Shown one piece after another: positions 1-9,153 of a stretch of DNA of 64,000 nucleotides. Below the pieces are notes generated by a model, which did no database searches, was not told where the DNA came from, and was given only the letters and a program-made list of their open reading frames with translations. How positions within the stretch are numbered: position 1 is the first letter of the stretch; the number at the start of each line of letters is the position of its first letter. Location: the NCBI RefSeq assembly GCF_015234355.1, contig NZ_JADGMV010000002.1:372001-436000 (forward strand). The letters are read 5' to 3'. Source of the stretch: Psychrobacter sp. NG25 (GTDB lineage: Bacteria; Pseudomonadota; Gammaproteobacteria; Pseudomonadales; Moraxellaceae). The position numbers and the translations under genes are program-made.

Positions 1-1542
1 TTGGTCAGCTGCCGCGCTACCCCAAAAGCTCGCCTGTTCAGCGCCAGGTGATAAACTCTGCGCAAATATATCCACCACCATATCATAATCAAAATTGCGC
101 ATACGCTCATAATATTGTGGACCATCCACTTGGCGCAAAGTCGTGTCAAACCCTAAACGCTTTAAATTACGAATATAGGGCAACAGCACTCGTCCCATAG
201 TCTCACCCGTCATCAAAATCTCAATTTGAGCGATCTGCCCATCAGGCTGATACAGCTTCATATCCTCATAATAGAAACCTGCATCTAACAATAGCTGACG
301 TGCCTCTAATAGCCCTTGACGATTAAAACCGCTACCATCGGTAGTAGGCAACTGCCATTCTGCCAATACAGCCTGACGTTGTATGGGTTCAAGCTTGGAT
401 AGTAAAGGAGTAAGCACTTGCATCTCAGCAGTCGAAGGCGTAGCCGTTGCAGCAAGCTCCGAGCCATGAAAGAAGCTCTGTAAGCGCTCATATTGCCCAT
501 GAAATAAGGTTTTATTCATCCATTCAAAATCATAAGCTGCGGTTAATGCCTGACGAACCCGAATATCTTGAAAAACTGGCTGACGCATATTCATTACCAG
601 ACCTTGCATCGGTACTGGATTTTGACTGCTTATCGTCTCTTTGTTAATTAGCTTCGCTTTTACTGCGGGGAAATTATAACCCGTTGCCCAATTGGACGCT
701 TTATTCTCAGGGCGGAAGCGATATTGACCAGATTTAAACCCTTCAAACGCAATCTCATCACTTTGATAATACACAAACTTAATCATATCAAAGTTATAAC
801 GACCACGATTGACCATCAAATCACGTCCCCAATAATTGACATCGCGTATATAGCTGACTGCTCGTCCTGCATCTACACGTCCGAGCTTATAAGGACCACT
901 GCCCATCAATGGCGTTAGACTAATCTTCTCAAAATCAGCATCGATAGAGGATTTGGCAAAGATAGGAAACTGTCCAACAGTTAACAAGATTTCTTTATTC
1001 TCATCAGAAGCAAAGACAAACTTCACTCGTTGCTCATCCAGAACTTGAATTTCTTTAATATCACCCAAATAGCTGCGAATATACATCGGCCCTTTGTTCA
1101 AAATCGCATCATAAGTGGCTTTGACATCATCGCTAGTGACTGGTGACCCATCCCAAAAGCGTGCAGCAGGATTGATATGATAAACAATCCAACTGGTGTC
1201 ATCAGGGTCATACGTCACCTTGCTTGCCAGCTGCGGATACATCGTAAAGGCTTCATTTAATGAGCCAGTCATCAAGGTATCATACAGATAGTCGGTACCA
1301 GCCATTGCCACACCAGTGGTCATCCATTTATTGGCAGCATTAAAAGTGCCGCGCGCATCGAGCGAGAGCGTGCCGCCTGTCGGTGCATTTGGATTGGCAT
1401 AAGGCATAAATGGTGCGTCAATATAGTTGGTAGGACTATTATGACCAAGCGCAGTCGTGGTGATGGGCGCTGCGATACTGACAGGTGCCCAGCTCACTGC
1501 GACAATTAGCATTATGGCTTTTAGCATGGTGTTTTTTATCAT
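1..1542 (-). CDS. Extracellular peptide-binding protein of an ABC transporter (family 5), 3' end cut by window edge
   Basis: Periplasmic solute-binding protein that delivers oligopeptides to an ABC importer. The minus-strand frame is open from an ATG at 1542 to base 1, giving 514 residues; the remaining C-terminus lies outside the window. Residues 1-24 form a signal peptide (MIKNTMLKAIMLIVAVSWAP then SIAAP). Family-5 features follow: the opening that introduces the lobe (YIDAPFMPYANPNAPTGG), the WDGSPVTSDDVKATYD segment and the PLMGSGPYKLG segment. It most resembles YejA-type binding proteins of about 600 residues. A second in-frame ATG lies at 1527. No transporter subunits are visible here. 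The serC terminator upstream suggests its own promoter. Confidence 0.85.
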   Translation of the reverse strand, partial: MIKNTMLKAIMLIVAVSWAPVSIAAPITTTALGHNSPTNYIDAPFMPYANPNAPTGGTLSLDARGTFNAANKWMTTGVAMAGTDYLYDTLMTGSLNEAFTMYPQLASKVTYDPDDTSWIVYHINPAARFWDGSPVTSDDVKATYDAILNKGPMYIRSYLGDIKEIQVLDEQRVKFVFASDENKEILLTVGQFPIFAKSSIDADFEKISLTPLMGSGPYKLGRVDAGRAVSYIRDVNYWGRDLMVNRGRYNFDMIKFVYYQSDEIAFEGFKSGQYRFRPENKASNWATGYNFPAVKAKLINKETISSQNPVPMQGLVMNMRQPVFQDIRVRQALTAAYDFEWMNKTLFHGQYERLQSFFHGSELAATATPSTAEMQVLTPLLSKLEPIQRQAVLAEWQLPTTDGSGFNRQGLLEARQLLLDAGFYYEDMKLYQPDGQIAQIEILMTGETMGRVLLPYIRNLKRLGFDTTLRQVDGPQYYERMRNFDYDMVVDIFAQSLSPGAEQASFWGSAAADQ

Positions 1543-1771
1543 AATAAAGTTATAACAAGCCCTTTTGCCAAACCGATGAATATATTTAGAATTTAACTAG
1601 TGACTGCATGCTAATTGAAAACTCGCTAAGCATGATAAGTTGCACAAAATTTATCATAACAAACTTCAGTTTTTTAACCTAATGGTTTGCAATGCAAAGT
1701 GCGTGGTATTACAAACAAGCCACCTATCCATACACCAGCCTAGCAAACAGAGACGTTGGTTTTAGACAAAA

Positions 1772-1803
1772 AAAGACGCAGCTCATAAAGTTGCGTCTTT
1801 TTT
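1772..1803 (-). terminator. Rho-independent terminator of serC
   Basis: Nine-base inverted repeat (AAAGACGCA with TGCGTCTTT) around a short loop. A-rich and T-rich tracts flank both sides, so it could work in both directions. It lies just downstream of the serC stop. Confidence 0.8.
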
Positions 1804-1820
1804 CTAAAACTGGTGCTGAT

Positions 1821-2951
1821 TTAAGCGTGCTTTTTTTCAAAGGCACTCATAAAATCAACCAGTTGCTGTACCCAGTCTAGTGATACGGCATTGTAGATGC
1901 TGGCACGCATACCGCCTACATCACGATGACCTTTTAAGTTCATCAAGCCTGCAGCGGCTGACTCTTCTAAAAATACTTTATCAAGACTGCTGTCTGCCAA
2001 GGTAAACGGCACATTCATGATAGAACGATGTTTAATAGCTACTGGGTTGTTATAAAAATCGCTGTCATCAATCGTTTTATAGAGTAAGTCTGCTTTTTGC
2101 TGATTAATCTTGCCGATAGCAGCCACCCCGCCTTGCTCTTCTAACCAATCAAAGACCAGTCCTGCCAAGTACCAAGAATACGTCGCTGGCGTGTTTGACA
2201 TAGACTCTTTTTCGGCCTGATGCTCGTAGTTCATTAGCAGCGGACACCACTCACTCGCCTGCCCTAATAGATCCTCACGAATAATCACAATAATCAGTCC
2301 TGCTGGACCAATGTTCTTTTGTGCACCTGCATAAATCATCCCAAACTTAGAGACGTCAATTGGCTGTGACAAAATGCAAGAAGACATATCAACGATAATC
2401 GGCGCATCAACGATTGGCGGCTCAAATATTTGCAAGCCATGAATGGTTTCATTAGCACAATAATGGAAATATGCTGCATTTTCACTTAACTGCCACTCAC
2501 TTTGGTCAGGCACATCGGTAAAGTTACTTTCTTTGCCCGTTGCGACCACGTTAGTCTCGCCCAGACCCAGTTTGGCATAGCGATCAGCTTCTTTGATGGC
2601 CTTGCCTGACCAAGCACCTGTCGTTAGATAATCTGCGCGCCCACCATTTAATAGGTTTAATGGAATCGCTGAAAACTGTAAGCTGGCACCACCTTGTAAA
2701 AATAGCACTTTATAATTATCTGGAATGTCCATCAACGAACGCAATTTCGCTTCAGCTTTTTCCGTAATAGCAATGTACTCTTTACTACGGTGACTTACTT
2801 CCATGACCGACATACCGCTTCCCTGCCAATCAAGCAACTCGTCTTGAGCGCGTGATAATACAGCAGTTGGTATCGTAGCAGGCCCCGCTGAAAAGTTAGG
2901 CACACGGTTAGGAGCGACGGTATTGATAGTTGATGCGGTGGTCATAGTCAT
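1821..2951 (-). CDS. serC: Phosphoserine aminotransferase
   Basis: PLP enzyme of serine synthesis (3-phosphohydroxypyruvate to phosphoserine), also used in pyridoxal phosphate synthesis. The core begins at PNFSAGPATIP. The PLP lysine is in the YAGAQKNIGPAG motif and the C-terminus has the GGMRASIYNA motif. The open frame extends to 3014, but those extra 21 residues do not match the family. AGGA sits 8 bases before an ATG at 2945 and 2 bases before the ATG at 2951, so the start is 2951 or 2945, giving about 375 residues. It is a single gene between two non-metabolic neighbours and ends at a strong hairpin terminator. pdxA, the next-but-one step in the PLP pathway, is also in this window at 39.5 kb. 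Confidence 0.95.
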   Translation of the reverse strand: MTMTTASTINTVAPNRVPNFSAGPATIPTAVLSRAQDELLDWQGSGMSVMEVSHRSKEYIAITEKAEAKLRSLMDIPDNYKVLFLQGGASLQFSAIPLNLLNGGRADYLTTGAWSGKAIKEADRYAKLGLGETNVVATGKESNFTDVPDQSEWQLSENAAYFHYCANETIHGLQIFEPPIVDAPIIVDMSSCILSQPIDVSKFGMIYAGAQKNIGPAGLIIVIIREDLLGQASEWCPLLMNYEHQAEKESMSNTPATYSWYLAGLVFDWLEEQGGVAAIGKINQQKADLLYKTIDDSDFYNNPVAIKHRSIMNVPFTLADSSLDKVFLEESAAAGLMNLKGHRDVGGMRASIYNAVSLDWVQQLVDFMSAFEKKHA

Positions 2952-3111
2952 TATCCTAAATATGATGAAATCATCGTTGTTTGTTGGAGCGTAAAAGTTA
3001 TCGATTAAAATCACTTCAAAAGTGACTTTCGTTGTTTTTATTTGCTAATGTCTGTTGTTTATGCCGATAGTTTATACAAATAATTTATGACCACACCAAT
3101 GATCAGCTAGC

Positions 3112-3963
3112 TTAACCAGATAATTTATCCCAAAGCTGGCGCTTGAAGCTGCTATCAGCGAGCATTTCATCTAACCTAGGCACAGCCGTAAGCGTCGGAT
3201 GCTCAAGCCCTTCAGGCAATTCAGTCAATGCTACCACTTGTATTTCTTCACTGCGACCAATTTTGAAGACATATCCCGCGAGACTGGCATTGGCAAGCTC
3301 AGCGGTATCCATTCCTTCACAAATAGGAAAAGAGGTGGTCTCACAAGTGATGGATAACGCTTGGGTGATATTCTGCCATAGCTTTTGACTGTCATTATTG
3401 AGTGCTTGGATATCAATCAAAACCACCCAATCACCATAGCGACCGCCTTGCAAATCGAATGGTGCTATTTTTTTAAAGCTCTCATCGTTGTTTATATGAG
3501 CAATAGGGCTCTGCTTGATAGCGGCAGTGGTTTGCTGAGCTATGTTATCTACGAGAGGCCTAACTGCCACATCAGGAGTAGTGGTATCAAAACTATAAGT
3601 GACAGGGCTTTGTTCGTTAGGTGATTCTAACTCTACATCACTAGCATCATGGTAATAATTACGAGTGGCGTCATCATCGATAGCCGCTGATACAGAATCA
3701 GCAAACGCTATATTTGACATCTCGATGCTCACAGCATTATTACTTTGCTGCTCTATACTTGGTTGTTCAATGTTAGTAACAGACGACACAGCCTGAGTAG
3801 GCGTATCAATTGTAGAATCAGGAATAGTAGGCGCAGAGATATCTGCCATATTGATGGTGGTGGAGCTTGGCTGTATCCATTGATTGATACCCATCATCGC
3901 TAAAATTTGGCGCTGCTGCATACGATGTTGCAATACAATTAGCGGGTCTTGGATATCACTCAT
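3112..3963 (-). CDS. holD: Divergent DNA polymerase III psi (HolD)-like subunit with a long linker
   Basis: 283 residues, likely cytoplasmic. The N-terminus (MQQRQILAMMGINQWIQP) resembles the conserved start of E. coli psi (RDWQLQQLGITQWSL), the segment that contacts the clamp-loader DnaX subunit. The last ~110 residues also follow the psi pattern: a hydrophobic strand (WVVLIDIQAL), a helix, a second strand (YVFKIG), and a final P-x-L-TAVPRLDEM...KRQLW helix comparable to psi PALTDLRANPTARAALWQQI. Between them is a low-complexity, Asp/Ser/Thr/Gln-rich stretch of about 130 residues that E. coli psi (137 residues) lacks. The assignment rests on remembered family sequence. The alternative is a lineage-specific unknown protein. 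Confidence 0.55.
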   Translation of the reverse strand: MSDIQDPLIVLQHRMQQRQILAMMGINQWIQPSSTTINMADISAPTIPDSTIDTPTQAVSSVTNIEQPSIEQQSNNAVSIEMSNIAFADSVSAAIDDDATRNYYHDASDVELESPNEQSPVTYSFDTTTPDVAVRPLVDNIAQQTTAAIKQSPIAHINNDESFKKIAPFDLQGGRYGDWVVLIDIQALNNDSQKLWQNITQALSITCETTSFPICEGMDTAELANASLAGYVFKIGRSEEIQVVALTELPEGLEHPTLTAVPRLDEMLADSSFKRQLWDKLSG

Positions 3964-4119
3964 ACGTCTTTACTATCCTACTCATCTAAGATGGGTTTAC
4001 AGAATATCTGTATTAAAAAATGTCAAATAACAACTTAAATCATGCTACTTCTAGCCAGCCCAATGCGTGTCAAACAATGCCTAAACACTTCGCTCAGTAG
4101 CATCACTCAGTCGCATCAT

Positions 4120-6990
4120 TCAAAAGAGCTTTCGAACGCCTAGCCAGCGCTCTGCTAACAGCATTAAGCAATCATACTCATCTTGGCTGACTATCGTATC
4201 GTGTAACATCACTGTATGCAATGTACTCAGCCATTGCTGATAATTATTGTAGGTGTAACTCTCACCAGTCGTATCATTATAATCTATTTGGCTGCTATCC
4301 TGTTGTCTCTCTCGATAATTATCAGTGTTTTGAGCGTCTATTACAGACGACTCAACGGTAGATGCTATGAACACAGGCACAGTCTCTATCAAGGCCAATA
4401 GCTGAATACTATTGAGGTTTTGAGCCGTCAACAGCAACCACTGTAGATTGGCATTGCTAATGGCTGCTAAATCAATATCAATCAAGCGTGCATGGCGGCG
4501 TAAATCCACGATATAGTGGGCCACACTAGCATCGTTATAGTTAAGCATTGAACTATCTAGCGCTGATGTCATTTGACCTTTGACATCTTTTGATAAACGA
4601 TATGCCAGTAAAATCAGCATCGTTCTCTTAACATCGTTCAGTCGAGCAAACACTTGACCTGAAGGATCAAGCTGAGCATATATACTTTCTGTGCCAGCTC
4701 TCAATGTGTACTGCCATGACTCATATTTTCGTACATGTGACGGCTCATCACTTAGCACCGTAGATAGTATCGGTAGCAGCTGTTGTAAATGTAGCGCTTG
4801 CCATAGTGACAAAATAGAAGGCGTCCAAGATGTAGCACTTTTGGCGTCAGCTGATTCTGACTGAATACTGTCCGTAAGAAAATCTTTGTCCGTCACCGCC
4901 ATCTTATCTGCTAAGTCTATACTCAGATCAGCAGTTAGCTGGCCGTTAAAAAGTTCAGTGATACCTTGTTGATAGCGCATGAGCATCATACGACATTTTT
5001 TCTGCTGACTATAATATTGATAGCTTTCATTACTGTGGCTGCTCTCATGCTTCAGACGTAGCTCTGCAATCACGCTTTCGGATAAATTATGCTGACTCAG
5101 ATTTTTTATGGCAGTTGTGATTAGCGCACTGTCCAATCGTCGATCGATACTCGCCACGATTTCTATCAATTTATGGTCGATGGCATGCGGTAGAATTTGC
5201 GCTTGGCGATGATCATCGGTTTTATTGGTAGTAACTTCGTACCAAATGTCAGCCAAATCATAAGTGCTCGTCGTTGCTAGGGCTTGACCTTGATGGCATA
5301 ACATCACCGCTTCAACCAAGGCCTGCGCACCTAACGGGTGGTGACTGTGATTGAGCACATACTGTGGTAGCGAGACTTTTTCAATATCATCAATGCTAAT
5401 CAGCGCTGCCGATGGCAAATCGCTATCAGGTTTGGCCTGCCAAGGTTTTAACCGTTCATGGATATCCATATCTTGCGACTGCACTTGCAATCGCCCATCA
5501 ATGACAACATCTTCTGTTACAACGAAATCTAGCCCTTTTTCTTCTTCTTTCTCTAATTCACTATTCAATGCTTGAGTAGAGAGTGGTTCTGCGTGGAGTG
5601 ATTGTTTGTTAGTATTTTCTTTTTTATCTATACTTAGGCTATTTGTTTTTACTTTCTCCACGTCCCCGAGTCGACGCTGCTCATATATTTCTTTTATTTT
5701 TTGCTGGTTGATGCGTTTTTCTTTAGCAACTTGTACGGCAAACTTATGGTAAGCGTTGGCATTAATAGCACCCATACGCTCAGACAAACTGGGATGAGTC
5801 GCAAACCAAGAAACATCTCCCAGGTCTGTGCCACTACTGGCAAAGAAAAAATGACTGAGTCCATTGATATCAGTGATACCTGTCAAGCGTGAACCAAGTG
5901 AATCTTGATGAATGGCTTTTAGTGTCTCCATAATCGCAGGAGAGCGCGTCAGCTGCACACTGGTCGCGTCGGCAAGCAGTTCACGCTCACGATTGAAGCT
6001 ATGTTTGATAAGTTGAGCACTGGCCATGCTCGAAAAGCTCAACCCATGTAACAACAATGTCCAAACGCTACGAGGCGCTTTGATATCTACTACTGGTTTA
6101 TTTTGTAGCCATTTCGACTGACTTTTTGCGGTTGACTGCTGATTTTGCGACTGACTCTGCCAGTACGCCACCCACTCACTATGGGTGGTAAAACTTGCGG
6201 TTTTCGCTTCAGTACTGCGAGCATGATTATCGATGGACTTCTGTGATAGATCAAGGTTTTGATTGACGGCATTATCAAAATAATTGCTATTACCGATAGG
6301 ATCGCTCCAGTCATATAGTATCTGCAAGCCTGCCAAAACTACCATCAGCTGCAGATTGAAGGTGGCATCGCCATGGAGGATGTGACCATATTCATGACCA
6401 ATGAGCCCGTACAAAGCCTCATCAGACAACTTATCCAGCGCACCTTGCGTCACGACCAGCACCATATCCTGACTATGCCGACCAGCCACAAAACCATTGA
6501 TGCCCTGCTCATCAGGCAGCACATATAAGATAGGCATACTTAAGCCTGAAGCAATGGCCAACTGTTGCGCAATTTCATGATAGCGGCGGTAGACTGGTGG
6601 AAAATCACGCTCATCACGCACTGCGATATGACGTGCACTATAGCGAACCTTTTGTATAGGCTCATGCTGATGAGCAATGCCCTCACTGTGTTCCCAAGCG
6701 TCTTGGCTATGATCAATAAACAATCTAACAGCACCTACGCGCTGAGCAATAGCACGACCGCCCGCTTTTAGACGACGATACTCTAAAAAACTACCACCAG
6801 CGAAGCTACCTAATGTCCAGATAATGACCAGTACTAATGCCCAATAATAAATGCCACCCGTAAATAACGTGAGCAACAGGGCCATGACACCGAGTGCCAC
6901 TGCCATATGCGCAAATACAATGAGAAAAAACAGCCCATAGAGCAATAGACTGCGCTGAGTACGTGTGCGCTGTTCACCAAAAAAATCCAT
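4120..6990 (-). CDS. M48-family membrane metallopeptidase with very long C-terminal extension
   Basis: Zinc protease of the HtpX/Ste24 type, predicted in the inner membrane. Two hydrophobic segments lie at about residues 14-40 and 45-65. The zinc motif HEYGH is at 199-203, followed by GDATFNLQ and, further on, RERELLADA, which carries the third ligand. The peptidase region ends at about residue 420 (THPSLSERMGAI). At 956 residues it is about three times HtpX length. The last ~500 residues are acidic and helical-looking with no domain I recognise. The start ATG has AGGT upstream. lemA lies 72 bp upstream on the same strand, a common pairing that suggests an operon. Confidence 0.85.
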   Translation of the reverse strand: MDFFGEQRTRTQRSLLLYGLFFLIVFAHMAVALGVMALLLTLFTGGIYYWALVLVIIWTLGSFAGGSFLEYRRLKAGGRAIAQRVGAVRLFIDHSQDAWEHSEGIAHQHEPIQKVRYSARHIAVRDERDFPPVYRRYHEIAQQLAIASGLSMPILYVLPDEQGINGFVAGRHSQDMVLVVTQGALDKLSDEALYGLIGHEYGHILHGDATFNLQLMVVLAGLQILYDWSDPIGNSNYFDNAVNQNLDLSQKSIDNHARSTEAKTASFTTHSEWVAYWQSQSQNQQSTAKSQSKWLQNKPVVDIKAPRSVWTLLLHGLSFSSMASAQLIKHSFNRERELLADATSVQLTRSPAIMETLKAIHQDSLGSRLTGITDINGLSHFFFASSGTDLGDVSWFATHPSLSERMGAINANAYHKFAVQVAKEKRINQQKIKEIYEQRRLGDVEKVKTNSLSIDKKENTNKQSLHAEPLSTQALNSELEKEEEKGLDFVVTEDVVIDGRLQVQSQDMDIHERLKPWQAKPDSDLPSAALISIDDIEKVSLPQYVLNHSHHPLGAQALVEAVMLCHQGQALATTSTYDLADIWYEVTTNKTDDHRQAQILPHAIDHKLIEIVASIDRRLDSALITTAIKNLSQHNLSESVIAELRLKHESSHSNESYQYYSQQKKCRMMLMRYQQGITELFNGQLTADLSIDLADKMAVTDKDFLTDSIQSESADAKSATSWTPSILSLWQALHLQQLLPILSTVLSDEPSHVRKYESWQYTLRAGTESIYAQLDPSGQVFARLNDVKRTMLILLAYRLSKDVKGQMTSALDSSMLNYNDASVAHYIVDLRRHARLIDIDLAAISNANLQWLLLTAQNLNSIQLLALIETVPVFIASTVESSVIDAQNTDNYRERQQDSSQIDYNDTTGESYTYNNYQQWLSTLHTVMLHDTIVSQDEYDCLMLLAERWLGVRKLF

Positions 6991-7062
6991 CTACTTGTCT
7001 TACCTAAACTTTATATGGTCTAAATTTTATATTATCTAAACATAGCCGAACGCATGTGAATA

Positions 7063-7659
7063 TCAGCCCATATTGACAACGGGGGCTTGAGCAATCGCTT
7101 TTCTATCTTCAAACACCAACTGACTTAATGGGCGAAAGCCAAAAGTAGTGCTAACCAGATTGTTGGGGAATACTTCGCGATCATTATTATAAAACATCAC
7201 ACTATCGTTATAGTGCTGACGTGCAAAACCAATTCGATTCTCTGTATTGGTCAGCTCATCCATCAGCTCTTTAATGATACTGTCTGCTTTTAGCTCAGGA
7301 TATGCTTCCACGACAGCTGAGAACTGTCCCAATGCTTTGGACAGCATACTCTCTGCTTTGGCAAATAAGGCCATATGTTCCAGTGAGTCTGGCTGATGTT
7401 TACTAGAGTCTTGCAAGCTTTGGGCATGATTACGCGCGCTGATGACACGAGTAAGCGTTTCTTCTTCATGCGTCAAATAACGCTTGGCCGTCTCAACAAG
7501 ATTTGGAATCAAATCATGACGGCGCTTCAATTGCACATCGATCTGAGCAAAACCATTTTTTGCTTGGTTACGGGCGCGTACCAATTTATTAAATATGGAT
7601 ACCCCAAATACAACTACCAACACCACAAAGGCAATAAACAGCCAGACAAACATCTTCAT
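7063..7659 (-). CDS. lemA: LemA family protein
   Basis: Membrane-anchored coiled-helix protein. Residues ~4-22 form one N-terminal membrane helix (FVWLFIAFVVLVVVFGVSI). The family signature VRARNQAKNGFAQIDVQLKRR-type segment and the DLIPNLVETAKRY motif follow, then the conserved ENRIGFARQHYND region. About 198 residues, normal for the family. A TTG at 7665 is in frame, but AGGA sits 7 bases before the ATG at 7659, so that start is preferred. It precedes the M48 protease gene by 72 bp on the same strand. LemA is often found beside HtpX-like or TPM-domain genes. Its molecular role is not settled. Confidence 0.9.
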   Translation of the reverse strand: MKMFVWLFIAFVVLVVVFGVSIFNKLVRARNQAKNGFAQIDVQLKRRHDLIPNLVETAKRYLTHEEETLTRVISARNHAQSLQDSSKHQPDSLEHMALFAKAESMLSKALGQFSAVVEAYPELKADSIIKELMDELTNTENRIGFARQHYNDSVMFYNNDREVFPNNLVSTTFGFRPLSQLVFEDRKAIAQAPVVNMG

Positions 7660-7846
7660 AATCAAATCCTAAAACGTTTCGTATTGATATTAAGGCCTGT
7701 TGCATACTCCACCATGGCACTGACAGCAACTATCGGTAAATACTCAACACACTCTAATGTTACTAAAAAGTTAATACATTGTATTTTAACTCATATTAAT
7801 CAATGAAGTTTAGAAATCGAACTAGAAAGCGAATAAAATTCACGCA

Positions 7847-7876
7847 AAAAAAAGCCCTTTACAATGAAGGGCTTAA
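7847..7876 (-). terminator. Rho-independent terminator downstream of the SRP RNA
   Basis: On the minus strand the hairpin AAGCCCTT / AAGGGCTT with a 7-base loop is followed by a run of T. It lies about 65 bases beyond the 3' end of the SRP RNA, whose own end is also followed by eight T. Confidence 0.75.
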
Positions 7877-7938
7877 CACATAATACGAGTGTTTATGACT
7901 GATTATAAAACCAATTATCAAATTTTAGGCAAAAAAAA

Positions 7939-8047
7939 GCGACTCCAAAAGCACATCCTCGGCACACATTGTGACTATTACCGTTGCTACCTTCCGGTCC
8001 TGGCGGGATTCATAGAACAATGTTGCGAGGCTACCAATGGAGCCACC
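7939..8047 (-). ncRNA. ffs: Signal recognition particle RNA (4.5S RNA)
   Basis: RNA scaffold of the bacterial SRP, binding Ffh to target nascent membrane proteins. On the minus strand the molecule is about 108 nt. Its conserved apical domain reads CCAGGACCGGAAGGTAGCAA, containing the GGAA tetraloop and the asymmetric-loop bases of the Ffh site. The terminal helix pairs GGCTCCA near the 5' end with TGGAGTC near the 3' end. A T8 run follows the 3' end and a good promoter precedes the 5' end. It is the short type without an Alu domain, as expected in gamma-proteobacteria. Confidence 0.93.
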
Positions 8048-8055
8048 AGTTGCAA

Positions 8056-8083
8056 ATTATACAAGAATTTTTTAATTTTACAA
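8056..8083 (-). promoter_or_regulatory. Sigma-70 promoter of the SRP RNA gene
   Basis: Minus strand: -35 TTGTAA, 16-base spacer, perfect -10 TATAAT. The -10 ends about 7-8 bases before the predicted RNA 5' end. Confidence 0.75.
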
Positions 8084-8300
8084 CCCCTATTGTAAAACTG
8101 TTTTTGTAAGGCAAAAAAATCAGTAACTTAGGTGACAAAATTATCACAGCATCGCGTCTGAATTTTGCTATGTTAGCCTATAAAGCTGAGCATGATGGAT
8201 AGCAACTAACAAATAAAATGCACCGCTTTTAATAGAGAGAGACAGCGTTTGATGATGGCTTCTCTCTTTATCATTGATATAACTTACTGAGGAGATAGTA

Positions 8301-9014
8301 ATGAAAACCACTCTACTAAACAAAGCAGCCCTAACGACTGGCTCTGCACTTCTATTAACCGCTATGATGGGTAGCGCGCATGCAGAACCAACTGGCTACG
8401 ACCAACTTACTTTTCAAACAGAAATAAAAGAAGAAGTGCAAAATGATGAAGTACGATCCAGCTTATACAAAAAAGCACAGGCAACTGACTCAAAAGCATT
8501 GGCCACTACGCTCAACACCTCTATCAACAATGCCATGAAAATCGCCAAACGCTATCCTAGCGTCACTGTCAGCACAGGACAGCAGCGCACTTACCCACGT
8601 TATGATAAAAACAACAAAATCATAGGCTGGACAGGACAAGCCAATATAGATTTGAAGAGTACTGATTTTGCCGCGACCAGTCAGCTCATCGCTGATCTAC
8701 AAGAAACGCTCGTCATGGAAAATCTCAGCTTTGGTGTGTCAGACACCAAAAAAGATGCGCTAGAACAGAAACTAATGACAGATGCCTCGCGCGCGTTTCA
8801 ACAACAAGCTAAAAACCTAACTAGCGCATGGAGTGCTCGCGGCTATCGTGTGGTGAACGTCAACCTAAATACAGGTAGCAACTACCCGCGTCCAATGTAT
8901 AGCGCCATGAGCATGAAATCAGACTCACTTGAGTCAGTACCAAGCCAAAGCTTTGAGTCTGGCAACAGTACGATCTCTGTGACCGCAAATGGTACGATTG
9001 AGCTGACTAAATAA
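8301..9014 (+). CDS. SIMPL (DUF541) domain periplasmic protein
   Basis: 237-residue exported protein. A signal peptide occupies residues ~1-28, with cleavage after GSAHA. The mature part matches the SIMPL/DUF541 pattern: an N-terminal strand (LTFQTEIKEEVQNDEV), a helix with paired N/A residues (LNTSINNAMKIAKRYPSVTVSTG), a W-x-G-Q-A strand (IGWTGQANIDLKS) and a helix ending in A-rich turns (KLMTDASRAFQQQAKNL). GAGGAG lies 9 bases before the ATG. It stands alone between the SRP RNA and a terminator. The family's function is poorly defined; links to envelope stress and kinase signalling are known elsewhere. Confidence 0.8.
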   Translation: MKTTLLNKAALTTGSALLLTAMMGSAHAEPTGYDQLTFQTEIKEEVQNDEVRSSLYKKAQATDSKALATTLNTSINNAMKIAKRYPSVTVSTGQQRTYPRYDKNNKIIGWTGQANIDLKSTDFAATSQLIADLQETLVMENLSFGVSDTKKDALEQKLMTDASRAFQQQAKNLTSAWSARGYRVVNVNLNTGSNYPRPMYSAMSMKSDSLESVPSQSFESGNSTISVTANGTIELTK

Positions 9015-9064
9015 ATCAATTTATACCCGCAGTTGGTTCGTTCATAAATCGAACTATTCATACT

Positions 9065-9100
9065 AAAAAGGCAAGTACCATTATGGTGCTCGCCTTTTTT
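9065..9100 (+). terminator. Rho-independent terminator after the SIMPL gene
   Basis: Ten-base stem GGCAAGTACC / GGTGCTCGCC (two G-U pairs) followed by six T; A-rich on the other side. Confidence 0.8.
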
Positions 9101-9153
9101 CTTAAGCTGTTATTTATGCTGTCATTATTCATCATTCATCAATAAGACAAGCT

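Noticed and set aside
4216..4401. Small ORFs opposite the M48 gene and similar antisense frames elsewhere
   Set aside because: They overlap confidently assigned genes, lack ribosome sites and show no family features.
8234..8267. Leader hairpin (AGAGAGA / TCTCTCT) before the SIMPL gene
   Set aside because: Short low-complexity arms with an 18-20-base loop, easily found by chance.
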